This document shows positions 11,036-21,596 of a stretch of DNA of 35,066 nt, piece by piece. The DNA lies in contig MU401773.1 in the NCBI GenBank assembly GCA_022579005.1, positions 1-35,066 of the forward strand, given 5' to 3'. Numbering within the stretch: position 1 is the first letter of the stretch; every line of letters begins with the position of its first letter. A model generated the notes under the pieces. It was not told the origin of the DNA. It did no database searches and saw only the letters and a program-made list of their open reading frames with translations. A program made the position numbers and the translations under genes. Source of the stretch: Poronia punctata (Eukaryota > Ascomycota > Sordariomycetes > Xylariales > Xylariaceae).

Positions 11036-11759
11036 TGTGTTTATGACAAGCTGCTTTCCTGAGGGTTATATGTGAATATGTATATCTCATATCAAGCGGG
11101 CAGGGGTATATATATATGTCTATCAATTTGTATATAAATGTAGATGCGTGAGATGTACGAATATCACCGGTCTTATCATCTACAAGCTGGTGTAATTGTG
11201 CTTTCATATATGATTTTGGATAAAAAAGGGAACCGGGGGCTCGAGGGACGAGCAAAGAGATGTGTTCACGGAGCAGAGATCATCGACTCAGACATGTCTT
11301 TCCAAAGATATAAATTATATAAATTATATCTTAGAGCCTACTAAACTATAACGCTACCTAGCATATCCAATGACACCCTCAGTCGTTAACCAACTTCCAA
11401 ACCAAACAAACAATTCGGTGGTATCAATTTTAACTCCCTCATTGACCTTGACCATCCAACCGACCAACTTCTGTTTCCATCCTTATTCCAACTTATCGTT
11501 CCAGCGATATAGATATCTCTAGATAAAATCCTTGTCCCGTACTGCCACGTCCACCCTTACCTTACCCCTTAACTCGTTCAATGGTAAACAAAAGTCTTGA
11601 TAATACATATTTCACCCTGTTTCATAACCCCTGCAGCGCTAAGGAAAACCTCACATTCCACTTACCGACCCATTAAATATAAAGATATTTCCCATTCATT
11701 AGACGTCGTAATCATCATGCCCGCTGACCTTTTTCATTCAATCTTGTCCCTTGAGGCTT
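11036..11759. other. Convergent intergenic region, thiolase / coiled-coil gene
   Basis: This region lies between two genes that converge, so it should hold both 3' untranslated regions. It contains an AT-rich stretch near 11096-11145 and 11308-11345. Short frames at 11144-11344 and 11597-11833 have no protein-like composition. I see no RNA gene. Confidence 0.6.
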
Positions 11760-13475
11760 CTAACCTCTTCTGCGATTCTGTTGTTGGATCCCTAGACCGA
11801 CAGCTCCCTCGACACCGTAGCGTAGTCTTTTAGTAGGGCTCGGAAGCAGTTCCCCTTGCAGGCCGTCCGTATTCGCACCGCCGCCAAATTTCCGCTTCTC
11901 CATGCCTCTCGCTAGCTTATTCACGGGAGCGTAGAGTCGGCTTTGTTGTTTGTTGTTCGGCTTCTCCGCGGGCGCCGGTGCCGGAGTCACATCGCGTGAG
12001 TCGACCGAACTCTCCACATCGAAACTTTCTCGAGGGTCTCTCCGTAGCATTTCCGATGCCTGTTGACTAGCTTGGCTTTCGAATATTTCTTCCTCGCCCT
12101 CTCGAGGTCGGGACCGTTGCGAACCTTGCGACATGTAGGTCTGGGCAGCAGCAGCCACCGACTCTAACGTCATGTGGCCGGTGCGACCTTCCTCTTCGTC
12201 CTCGGCTGATATGGTGCTCTCTCGGCTCTTGCGTCGTTTCTTCTGCGTGGGTGTCTGAGGTTCGATACGGTTTCCAAATCTTTGAGGAGGCTCAGTTCGT
12301 GGTACAAGATCGATGGAAGGGAGGAGGCCGGGATTACCACGAGAACGCAACAGGGGGGTGGCCGGGAGCGATGAGAGAGAATGTGCGGTGCGGTGCTTGC
12401 TCATATGGATTCGCGGACCAGGCCGGTTCCCCGACGTGGGTGTGGTAGGAGCACTGGTGTTGTCTTGATTCAGGGCCTCGAGCAGAGCAGCAAAGGGCGC
12501 GGCTTCTTCACCTTGGTTTCCTTGACGGGTACCGCTCGTCGCAGACCTAGGTGTCTGGCGCGGTGTAGTCCGATGTTGTTGGGGGGATGTCGAAGTCGGT
12601 GTTTTCGGTGTCAGAGCGCCATGAAAGACCCCGCCCGGGCTACATAGCATATGGAAATGTTGCCTATTCTCACGGATACGGGTGAGAAGCATGTTGCGCT
12701 CATCTTGCAGGCCCTCGATCTCTTCTGCCTGGTGCTGGATCAGCTTCGACGCGGACTTAAGCCGTCGAGAAAGATCGTTATGTTCCTTGGCAAGGGCATC
12801 GTAGCTTTGTTGGAGCTCGCGATACCTCAAATCTGTCCGAGCATCCATCTCGCGTTTCACTTGTCGGGCCTCCTCGGCCTGACGGAGGGCTTCGACTTCG
12901 CGACGGGTCATTTCATTCTCGACGTTGGCACGATTGGCATCTTCAGCAGCTTGCATGCTGAGAAGCTCATATTGGAGTTTGTAATGGGCCGTTTCGGACT
13001 TGACTTTAGAGATGACGGAAAGGGCAGACTGCAACATTGACCGTAGTTCATCAACGCCGACGCTGTTTATCTGGCGTGTTGAAGGCGAGATGTATTCGGC
13101 AGGGACCGGCCGATTTCTACCCGAGATATGAAGGGTCGTTGGTGGGGGTGAATGCAAGTGGGTTGTCGTTTGCGAATTAGCACGCCCCTGAGCCATACTA
13201 ACACCGGTATTGAGGGTTTGTAATTGTGACGATGGCGGGGGAGTTAAAGAGGATCTGATAACTCGTGCTGGTGATGCGGGCCTATTCGAGTCCGTCTTGA
13301 AGGAATTAGAGGGGTCAATTGGTGACGCGGGTTCTTCGGTAGAGGCGATGGATTGTTGTGATAAAGCTGGATCAAGAGCAAATGTCGAAGATGTCAACCC
13401 AACTGTCAGTTCGGGAGGAGTAGATGGGACGACATCCGATTCGGCGGGGACGCCACGGAGTTGCGAGGAAGCCAT
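11760..13475 (-). CDS. Conserved-type fungal coiled-coil protein with basic nuclear-localisation-like motifs, function unknown
   Basis: An uninterrupted 571-residue frame with ATG at 13475 and TAG at 11762-11760. Residues 1-135 are Ser/Thr/Pro-rich and probably disordered. Residues about 142-272 are rich in Glu, Arg, Gln and Leu with heptad-like spacing (DELRSMLQSALSVISKVKSE onward, ending RIRENRQHFHML), a strong parallel coiled-coil candidate. The segment 280-410 is again Thr/Pro/Ser-rich with several SP/TP sites. A basic cluster QKKRRKSRES at 411-420 and LPSPTKRLR at 544-552 look like nuclear localisation signals. No enzyme motif is visible. I do not recognise the gene well enough to name it; a nuclear scaffold, spindle or chromatin-associated role would fit, but that is inference. 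The start is supported by a stop-rich upstream region and the loss of coding composition beyond 13476. Confidence 0.85.
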   Translation of the reverse strand: MASSQLRGVPAESDVVPSTPPELTVGLTSSTFALDPALSQQSIASTEEPASPIDPSNSFKTDSNRPASPARVIRSSLTPPPSSQLQTLNTGVSMAQGRANSQTTTHLHSPPPTTLHISGRNRPVPAEYISPSTRQINSVGVDELRSMLQSALSVISKVKSETAHYKLQYELLSMQAAEDANRANVENEMTRREVEALRQAEEARQVKREMDARTDLRYRELQQSYDALAKEHNDLSRRLKSASKLIQHQAEEIEGLQDERNMLLTRIRENRQHFHMLCSPGGVFHGALTPKTPTSTSPQQHRTTPRQTPRSATSGTRQGNQGEEAAPFAALLEALNQDNTSAPTTPTSGNRPGPRIHMSKHRTAHSLSSLPATPLLRSRGNPGLLPSIDLVPRTEPPQRFGNRIEPQTPTQKKRRKSRESTISAEDEEEGRTGHMTLESVAAAAQTYMSQGSQRSRPREGEEEIFESQASQQASEMLRRDPRESFDVESSVDSRDVTPAPAPAEKPNNKQQSRLYAPVNKLARGMEKRKFGGGANTDGLQGELLPSPTKRLRYGVEGAVGLGIQQQNRRRG

Positions 13476-15337
13476 ATTTTCCGTCTGTATTTTACCCCGA
13501 CGGGCAATGAGCTACGACGGTAAGCAACGTCACGAGACGATGTTGCGTCTCTTTGGAGAAGGATAGGCTAGAATACAGCTGGGATTATCCCTCAAGCAAC
13601 TGTCGTAGCCTTATGACCAGCTTGCTTCAACAGAGCGTCGGGCGCACTGTATCGGCGAAGGGTAGCTAGCTCTTTGCGCGCGACCGAAGAATTGGCGCAC
13701 TTTCGACACGTTTCAATAGATTGAGCCAAGTTGTTCGGTAGACACTATGGAATAAATAAAGCTATAGGTGTGAGGACGAATAGCAAGGTTGTGAATGGGT
13801 TCAGAGTTGGCCACGTTGACGATGTTGCGAAGAGGAAGATGACAAAGGCATGAGACGAAGTGACGGAGCGATATTGGCGGAGCAAGTGTTGCTGTGGACT
13901 CCGGAGGATGTTTGGTGGGTGCAGAGTTTGGAATCCTAAACTGGACTAGCAAAGTGAAGCTGGGGTATCTGGTTGCTGTGCAAACCCACCTGGCGACGGA
14001 AGCTTTAGTGCAAAAATGGAAAGGCTGGCCAACCACAATTGTTAAACTGCATGTTAAATTACGGTGGTTGGTCTGACAATTTCTTAAAGAGGATTAGGTA
14101 TTACTAGATAACGTAACAATTGAGCTAACTGGTTTCGACTAAATCTTCGAGAGGTAGGGATCGGATCGTCTCTTGGTGAAACAAGACCGCCATTTCAATG
14201 TCTCATATCAAATCACACATAACAGCAATAAAGATGATGAAGATGGTTGTATTGACCTCTACTGCTCTTCGCCATTACATACGTATGTCTGCTTTATCCT
14301 CATAGTATTTGCAGTATAAAGTCTACGAGTATACTTGTGTCGTAACCTACACACTCAATCTAGATTCTATCTCCTTTCTGTAGACTAGGTACATCAGACC
14401 GCCATATCAAAACACGCACACCGATTTCGTGGAATCCTACCATTCGCTCAATCCAATCTCAAAAAATCCTGGAACTGATACGAAATCCTTTTGTACCGCG
14501 TCTCCCACACCCAATAACACACGTCCTGATGTTTTGCTTGCTGGAGAATTGACTGCAGACACGTAGACTGTAGTCGAAGATAACTTATATGTACAACTAG
14601 GTTAATCAACTTTATCTATTATAAAACATATTGACGAATACCTACCTAATCTACCCAGCTATGCTCGAATGACAGCAGCTAGGTTACTTGTAGACGTGTC
14701 CTGGCTTGCCTATAGTGCTCTTGTACGTCTATTGCCAATACTTTGCATCTACTGTACAAGTACACATTTTGGCATCTTATCAATTATCATAATATGTAGG
14801 TAGGATATGCAAATAAATTCTACAAAAATCAGAGAAGAGGAGAGCCAAAGGATTCCTAAACAATTTGCATTCCTTGATACAAAAGCAGCCTATCGACCAA
14901 TTCAATTACTTATTATATATGTATCTCGATATCAAGTTAAAAGACAAATATCGATGCCCCAAACGCCACAGCAAAAAGCCTCTTCCGATTTCTCCAACCA
15001 TCGCATGACCTCATCCACTAGAAAACAAAACGTGCTTTCTGCTCTGCCGCATCAATCATATGACCTCTCTGTCTCAGTCTAAATCGACATAACAGACAGG
15101 TCTCCTTGACAGTAGGCCAATATATCATTGTCCTCGCCATTCAAATCCCCCCTCACCATCAACCGAAGAAAAGGCCTCACTCAACCCACCCCGCACCTTT
15201 ACTCGGTTGAAGATCTAGTAGGTATAAGCCACAACGCAAGGTACAAGATGATGACCGACAACCATCCTCCTCAGATCCAGATATAGATACATATTTTAGA
15301 TTCATCATCCACCAGGGCAGTGGACCGGAATCAAATA
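13476..15337. other. Intergenic region without a supported gene
   Basis: Contains the promoter of the coiled-coil gene on its left side. Frames at 13713-14036 and 13894-14076 overlap on opposite strands and lack domains. A 91-codon plus-strand frame at 14807-15082 has no recognisable motif. The 14100-14800 part is rich in TACCTA and TAGGTA words that recur throughout this genome segment. Nothing further can be supported. Confidence 0.55.
13691..13695 (-). promoter_or_regulatory. CCAAT box candidate, coiled-coil gene
   Basis: The minus strand reads CCAAT here, about 216 bp upstream of the ATG at 13475. That is a usual distance for sites bound by the fungal HAP/CBC complex. A five-base match is weak evidence by itself. 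Confidence 0.25.
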
Positions 15338-15913
15338 TTAAATCTGAAAAGCCCCCAAAGCTACAACAGAACCCATCAAAACCCCAACCAAAACCCCCAT
15401 CTTTGAAACCTCGTATCTTCCCGCCGAATTTCCAGGTGCATCATCATCCTTATCCCCATCATCCCCTTTATCATCATCATCATCATCACCATCCCCCTCT
15501 TCATCCGGCTTATTAGCAACAACACTAGCACTAGCCGTAGCAGGGACCTGCACATCCGTATCCGTAGCCGTGGCATTTATCCCCGCATTACAATAAATCT
15601 CATTTCTCTTAATTCCCCCCTCCTCCTCTTTCCCCCCATCATCTTCATCCTTTCCGTTCGTAGCAAAACATTCCTGCAACTCCTTGATACTCTGATCCTG
15701 CGCGATACAAAAGACCCCGCAATCATTGGCATACGAAATCACCGGGGCGGAACCACAGCATTCTGCCAAGACCTCGATATTTTCCGAACTGTAGGGCACG
15801 CCGCAGCCTGGTTCCGTTACGGGGAGGACCCAGGCGTTGCAGATGTTTGTGGATGTGGACGTAGATGTGGGTGTTACGGAGACGGAGACGGAAGTGGAGG
15901 TAGAGGCAGACAT
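15338..15913 (-). CDS. Cysteine-rich, Ser/Thr-rich GPI-type cell-surface protein
   Basis: The 191-residue product resembles a widespread filamentous-fungal family of small cysteine-rich surface proteins. It carries eight cysteines in the pattern NICN, PGCG, ECCGS, NDCGVFC, LQEC and IYCN, the core reading like CCG..VISY.NDCGVFCIA. A Ser/Thr-rich N-terminus precedes the core; a very acidic stretch (Asp/Glu/Lys/Gly) follows; then GNSAG and a hydrophobic C-terminal tail (MGVLVGVLMGSVVALGAF) typical of GPI attachment. I start at the ATG at 15913; the in-frame sequence above it has only TTG codons and then a TAA. No hydrophobic signal peptide is encoded at this start, which is odd for a GPI protein, so a short upstream exon supplying it is likely to be missing from this model, or the gene is N-terminally truncated. 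Exact function is unknown. Confidence 0.75.
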   Translation of the reverse strand: MSASTSTSVSVSVTPTSTSTSTNICNAWVLPVTEPGCGVPYSSENIEVLAECCGSAPVISYANDCGVFCIAQDQSIKELQECFATNGKDEDDGGKEEEGGIKRNEIYCNAGINATATDTDVQVPATASASVVANKPDEEGDGDDDDDDKGDDGDKDDDAPGNSAGRYEVSKMGVLVGVLMGSVVALGAFQI

Positions 15914-17277
15914 TTTGACCAAAGATGGAATATGTCTTGGGATGTCTTGATTGATTGTCTCGGGTTAGGAGGTAGGTACGGTAGTCTCGGTAGGTAGGTA
16001 GGTAGGTAGGTAGGTAGGTTTGTCTTCGTTCGATACGAGGAATCGGCTTTCTTTCTTTCTTGCTTTTCTTTCTTTATACAAAAAAAAAAAAAAAAGAAAA
16101 AGTGTATTTCGACCGTCTGTCTTCTGTCCGTCCGTCCAATATATTGTAGGTTAAAAATCTTGATATGATATGATACTCGTAAACTTTGACAATTCACTTG
16201 ACTTCACTTCACTCTGAACAAATAACCTAATAAATAGAAAGAGAGAAGAAAGAAAAACCCTCCCCCCCAAAAACCCAATCCCCTCAATTAATACCTTACC
16301 TTACATTACCTTACCTTACCAGGATTCTTCCACTTTCCCCATCAATCTTCCTGTCGGTGCAATCTTCCACATGTACCTCCCTCCTTGTTTGTTTGTTGAT
16401 AAAAATAGTACAAGTAGCTCCCCAAAACCAAGAACCAAGAATCAGAAATACGAGAGGAAAGGGGCTGAGCCAAAACTGAGCCCACTGGGCAATAGGTCAC
16501 ATACACATACACACACACAGAAAAATCCCTAACAACCAATGAAAACAAAGTATTCGGCATGATTTTGCCGAATTAGGTAAGTACCTAGTTATCTACCTAC
16601 GTAGTCTAAAATGTACACGTAAGGATTCAACTTCCCAAATTCCCAAATTCCCCAATTCCACGTGTATCGTGTATTTGTCTTACACGTATGTACACACACA
16701 CACATACACACACGTCTACTGTGTACTAATTATACCAAGACGGACATGTTCTTGAAAGATTCCAAAAATACAGAATTTGCCGAGTCTAGTTTATATCATA
16801 CAACCTACCTATACACATACCTAGAGAAACAAGTAAGTGTAAAGCAGGTAAATATCTAACAATGTTAATTAATTATATTATATTCTGCACACAACGGAAA
16901 TCTATAGCCAGCCTATCAATTGTTCTGTCTGTCCTCTCCTCTCCTCTTGTTTTTCTTTCCTTTCGGCCGACAAGGAATCACGAGCCCCACCGACCAAACG
17001 TCCCGTCCGTCTATGCCTACTACTCTTACAAATAGCAACATGTCTGCCATTCCATCCTTTCCCAAACCTTTGTCCCCTGTCCCTATTGACGTGTGGATAA
17101 TGAAAAAGAAAAAAAGGCGCCAGAAATATCCACCAAATAAAAATAATGCGGGAAAACAGAAAGAAAGCAAGCACAAGAATCCAGTGCGCCAAAAACTCCC
17201 CGGAGTCGTGATAAAGTACCTATACAGTAAAATAATTATATGTATAATAAAAAGAACCAAAAGTAAGTAATAATTCT
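15914..17277. other. Intergenic region with simple repeats
   Basis: Holds the upstream region of the surface-protein gene and the 3' side of the leucine-rich-repeat gene. It is rich in simple repeats: (GGTA)n at 15989-16019, a poly(A) tract at 16079-16095, ACCTT repeats at 16292-16320 and CA repeats at 16500-16520 and 16692-16712. Frames at 15874-16197, 16342-16560, 16902-17192 and 16920-17270 are low-complexity or overlap each other on both strands, and I reject them as genes. A missing signal-peptide exon of the surface protein could lie within 15930-16400. Confidence 0.6.
15989..16019. repeat. (GGTA)n microsatellite
   Basis: Tetranucleotide GGTA repeated between seven and eight times, within the first 110 bp upstream of the surface-protein start codon. 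Length variation here could affect that promoter; this is inference. Confidence 0.85.
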
Positions 17278-20200
17278 TTAGTCCACTTCACTAGACGATT
17301 CGTCGTCGTTTCCATGACCCGTCTTGGCTCGCCACTCCGCCATCTCGGCTACTGGTACACGGCCCCGCAACCATCGGAGAGTGGCTTCGGTCCCACGTTC
17401 CAGAACGTTCCATCTCGGCACTCTAAATCGATTACCCATCACATCCAGTTTCTCCAGGTCGAGCAGACCGAGTCGAGGGTTCAGATGAGGGATCTCGTTA
17501 TTGCTCGCGTCCACCATCTTCATTCCCGAGATCGCTTCCGGGTCGAGATCTTCCAATCGGTTATTGGCTATGAACAAGATGGTCAAGCTGGGAAACGTCT
17601 CGCGCAGATGTGGGATCCGAACGATGCGATTGAGGGACACATCTAGCTTTTCTAGGTTTGGAGCACACAGGTACGTCGTGAGTGGCTCTAGGCTCGTACA
17701 AAAGTTGGATTGCAGATTCAGCTCTTTCAACGCGGTGAGATCGAGTTGCTCTGTCAACCAACTCTCCCCCGTGAGCTGGTTATGAGACAGGTTAAGCGAA
17801 GTGAGCGTGTCGCTGAAGAACGATATCGAGTTGGGAAACTGAGTCAAGGTGTTGTGCTGGAGCCGTACTTCACGTATCGACTGGACAGCAGCGATTTTCG
17901 AGCACACGACAGGATGTAGCGAAGACGATTGCGTCTTGGATCGGTCCAAGATTCCGCCTGCCTTGATCGGCCAGGTTTCGCTGGATAAAGTATGCGACCG
18001 TGAGCGAGCCGGGGAATGAGGAGCAGAGGTTGGCGGGGTAGCAAAATCATCGCTCTCCGATTGACCATCCTCATCCTCGTCGTCCTTGACTTGGCCAACA
18101 GTTGCTGCCGATTTCGCGGCTCCATAATCCCCACCCGTTCCCAGAGAGTCGATTCCATTAGCAAAGTTTTCTATGCTGCCCCTTTCCTCACTAGGCAAAG
18201 GTTCTAATCTTGTCAACAGAGCATCTTTCAGCGCTTCTGTCGTCAACGACGTAAACTTCTTGTCTCGTAAGGGATTGCCCGTAATTCTCAACATCCCAAG
18301 ATTATCCATCCGAGCAATCTCGGCAGGAATAACACGAATGTCGTTTCCAGAAAACCCGGCATGTTTCAGCGTCTCACAATTTACAAACCCCTCGGGGAAA
18401 GTCGTGAGGGCGTTGTCATCCGCATTAATCGTCAATATGCTACTCCAGCTGCTCATATCGGGCAGAGACTGTAACCGGTTCATCGACACCGTCAGTTGAT
18501 GCAAAGACGGAAGACGAAGAGGGCGTCGAGAATCAGGCGAGACGAGGTAAGCCAGTTGGTTATTCGAGCAGTCCAATATTTGAAGTTGAGCCAGATTTTC
18601 CACCTCGGGCCCGATCAATGTTCCCCTCAGTTTGTTCTTCCTCACAGACAGCTCACTCAACGGAAGCATCGAGAGGCTTACAAAAGGCAACGACTCGAGT
18701 GCATTCTCGTCTAGGTTCAATATCCTCAGTCTCTTCATCTGGCTTATGCTAGATGGGACGACGGAAATGTTATTCCCGTGCAAATCGAGGATCTCAAGAT
18801 TCTCAAGAGCAAAACAATTCGGGATAGAGCCATAGAGAAGGTTGTTTCCTAGTTTTAGATCACGTAGGGCAGCACACTGGACGATGACATCAAGACAGCC
18901 GTTGGTAAGCTTGTTAGAAGTCTATCAAGGACGTTAGTAACATTGTCAGCCGCAGGTCATCTCTTAAACTCACCAAGTTCAGTGACGTGAGCAGTTGAAG
19001 CCGTCTGAAACCTAATGGCAATGAAATGAGGCTGTTGTTGTGCAGATCGGCAGACTCGAGACCCCAAAATATCCTCCCTTTATCATCTTCCTCATCGGCG
19101 TCGAGTTCACTGGGACCGACATCCGGAAAGATGGCATCGTCAATCGTCTCCAGCTCGTTGTCGGCAGCCACAAGCCGAGTCAGATCCACGCTCTCCGCCC
19201 AACTACCGTCTGGACGACCGACCGAGGCAAGATCGTACATCTTCAACACCTCCTCGGGGATCTCTTTCAATCCCATGGCTGATATGTTCAGCCTGCCCGT
19301 CATCCTTGCCGTCTCAATCCTGGATTGCATCACTTTTCTGTTGGACTGTTCAAAACTCTTCTGACCAAAGGGATCGTCGGATAGACCGAAGTCAAAAGTA
19401 TCATCAGTCGGCACAACTGGCGACTTTTGAGGTTCGGAAGCCAGAGTATTCGAAGTTTGCCTACTGGCCATTCGCTTGGCTGCCTTGGCCTTTGCGATCT
19501 GGTCCCTCAGGGCAGCCGACGATTTCCCAACAGATAGCGGTGCATCTTCAAGAGAGTGGACCGTAGGAGCAGTCGAGGACGTGGACGGGCTTGATTCTTC
19601 AGCAGATGTCCTCGGAGACTTGGCAAGCGAAAGCTTTCGAACTGGAGCAGGTGACAGATCGGCTGATGATAGCTCGGTATTGAGCGCAGGCATTGACGGC
19701 TTTTTGAATAGTCCATTAACAGAACCTCGTGGCTTGAGTGGCCGTGCAGCAAGGGTCTTGGAGCCATATTTGGATACAGAAAGCGACGGTCCTCTTTCAG
19801 GGCTTCCAGGGCGAGGTCCGAGCGAACCTGACAAGGATGGTCTAGAGGATACTTTATTCAGCGAATGTCGAGGCGTGTATTTCGGGATGCTCGGTGTGCC
19901 CTTGGTTGGAGTGGTAGCGGCAGAGCCGTAAGTAGAAATCCGTCTAGATGGCGTGCCTTGAACCGTGGCCAATGGCGGTTTGTAAGAATTCGTCGGCCCC
20001 CTCATGTTTCCGTAGCCTTGACTCAACGAGCCGGAACTCGATCCTGGACGGCTAGGTGGTCTGCTCGAATGCCCCATCGACACCTCGGACTGATAACTCG
20101 ACCCAGGTCGTGATCCTGCACTTGCCCTAGACTGTGGCCTGTTGGACCCTGGTGTGTCGAAGAAGTTGCTTCCCCGTTTTCTAAGGGCAGGAGAAGAAGG

Positions 20201-20875
20201 TAGATTTGCCAGTGTCTCCATCGTCCGCTCCGAAAGGGACGGCCTTGGTTTTCTGGATTGCGTCAAGAGTGCGTCGAATGTGAGGTTCTCTTCCGTAGCG
20301 GGTTGAGGCAACGGGGGTAGTTCGGGCGATTCATCTGCGGTCTTATCCCCGGACGTATGCGCCGATGGGACATCTTCTGATGTCGTCGATGACTGAGCAC
20401 CTTGGTTGAATTGGCTTGAAGGTCGGCGTCTGGGAATTTGGGGTTTCTTGAAAGGGCTACTGGCAGAGTCTGATGAATTCTGCAGGGACCGATGTTGACT
20501 ATCATTCAATGAAGTTCTATTCCTGGTATTTAAATCTTTCAACGTCGCTTGGGAGCTGACAGGTGGCTGACCAGTTCTAGCAGGTCTGGACGGTGTACCC
20601 GGAGGTTTGATTTGTTCTCTCGACTGTGTAGTGCGCAAACGAGGATTTCGCGAACCCGCCGCTGTTGATTGTGCCGCAGTAGCCCGCGAGGTCTCGGATG
20701 TCGGGATGGATGTCCTTTGTGGCGGTCGTAAGCTAGAATTGGAGGAAGCCGGGGTTGGAATGGATGATCGGGGCATGGGAAGACGAGATGCCGGCTTTGG
20801 AATGCCGCTCTCTCTGCGACTAGTGTTGGCCGCGGCGGCAGAGGTGGCGGTCTTGGCCGGTCGTTTCTGGTCCAT
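17278..20875 (-). CDS. Leucine-rich-repeat protein with long disordered Ser/Pro/Arg-rich N-terminus (two exons)
   Basis: Exon 1 is 20875-18974 (634 codons), exon 2 is 18921-17278 (547 codons plus stop), giving 1181 residues. The 52-nt intron joins ...TSLNL to TSNKL..., which restores a leucine-rich-repeat unit exactly. Residues 1 to about 500 are Ser/Pro/Arg-rich with many SP/TP and RP motifs and look disordered. Leucine-rich repeats begin near residue 529 (LNISAMGLKEIP), continue to about 875, pause for an acidic/Ser-rich linker at about 876-970 (DDEDEDGQSESDD), then resume to about 1120 (LQHNTLTQFPNSI, LDVSLNRIVRIP). The C-terminal GTEATLRWLRGRVP follows the last repeat. The architecture is like fungal LRRC40-type and other SDS22-like repeat proteins, which act as protein-binding scaffolds; no enzymatic domain is present. 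A specific partner cannot be named. The start ATG at 20875 is the first in the frame and is followed by DQKRPAKT. Confidence 0.9.
18922..18973 (-). other. Spliceosomal intron (52 nt) in the leucine-rich-repeat gene
   Basis: On the minus strand the intron starts GTGAGT, has the branch sequence TACTAAC about 16 nt before the acceptor, and ends GATAG. It is phase 0. Reading through it meets a stop after 19 codons, while removing it joins two halves of one repeat unit. It is the only well-supported intron in the window. Confidence 0.92.
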
Positions 20876-21263
20876 CCTGATCCGTGGGGTCGGGTTCGCG
20901 TCGGAGTCGAAATCGGGGGTAGCTGCAGCTCTCGCTTAGTACTCGCTAATCATTCCCAGCTCTCCATTCCAATACCGATCCTCGGCTGATATAAATGATG
21001 TGGAATCGGCACCAAAAGAATAAAGTGAAAGAGAAGGGGTCGAGCAAGACTGTTCTCTTCCCCGTTGTCGTTTGTAATTGAAAATGTTGGAGAACATGTT
21101 AAACTCCAAACCTTGTTAATGCTGTGAGGCCGCGCAGTTGCTATTGGTTGATTAAACCTAGTTGAGCATGGTTTCCTCATTAGCGTGTCATATCGCGTTT
21201 TAGTGGGCGCAACCCTTAATTACAACCCCACCTGTTGACATGTGGTGTGATTACTCGTACTTG
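20876..21263. promoter_or_regulatory. Upstream region of the leucine-rich-repeat gene, up to the retrotransposon
   Basis: About 390 bp between the start codon and the target duplication of the LTR element. The minus strand has a CCAAT box at 21143-21147, about 270 bp upstream of the ATG. The short frame at 20950-21180 has no recognisable content. The retrotransposon insertion therefore cuts off this promoter at roughly 390 bp. Confidence 0.5.
21143..21147 (-). promoter_or_regulatory. CCAAT box candidate, leucine-rich-repeat gene
   Basis: Reads AACCAATAG on the minus strand. Position and orientation suit a fungal CCAAT-binding complex site, but the match is short. Confidence 0.3.
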
Positions 21264-21268
21264 ATATG
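21264..21268 (+). repeat. Target-site duplication (left), ATATG
   Basis: ATATG lies directly before the first base of the 5' LTR. The same five bases follow the 3' LTR at 28641-28645. Confidence 0.9.
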
Positions 21269-21596
21269 TGTAACAAAGGGCTTAATATAGCGACTTAGAA
21301 GTAGGAATAGCTTTAATTCAATTTAATAATTCTATATAGGCTAAAAGGATCTATATAAAGGAAGTCCTTTTTTAAGCTTTTAAAAGAATATAAGTTTATT
21401 TATTTTTATTTTTAGTTAAAAATTAGCAGTTTTTATTTTTTTTATATAAAGAAAGTCTGTACTTTATATTTATAAGTATATATAATATAAAACTAATAAG
21501 TTAATTTTATTTAACTTTTTTATTTAAAAGAGCTATTTTTAATACTTATAGCTTTTTAATTAGTTAGGTTTTATTACTTAAACGTTTTATATAATA
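21269..21596 (+). repeat. 5' LTR of retrotransposon copy A (328 bp)
   Basis: Starts TGTAACAAAGGGC and ends ATATAATA. It aligns over its full 328 bp with 28313-28640 and 32000-32327 without a visible length change. Its outer (left) part keeps G and C that the 3' LTR has lost, while its inner (right) part is largely converted to A and T. Confidence 0.92.

Noticed and set aside
12651..13040. 129-codon plus-strand frame
   Set aside because: Antisense shadow of the coiled-coil coding sequence, whose minus-strand frame is far longer and has consistent structure.
14807..15082. 91-codon plus-strand frame
   Set aside because: No recognisable motif, poor coding composition, isolated in an intergenic stretch; not enough to call a gene.
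16902..17270. Overlapping frames on both strands
   Set aside because: Mutually overlapping, low complexity, no domain; likely the 3' region of the leucine-rich-repeat gene.
19476..19931. 151-codon plus-strand frame
   Set aside because: Antisense shadow of exon 1 of the leucine-rich-repeat gene.
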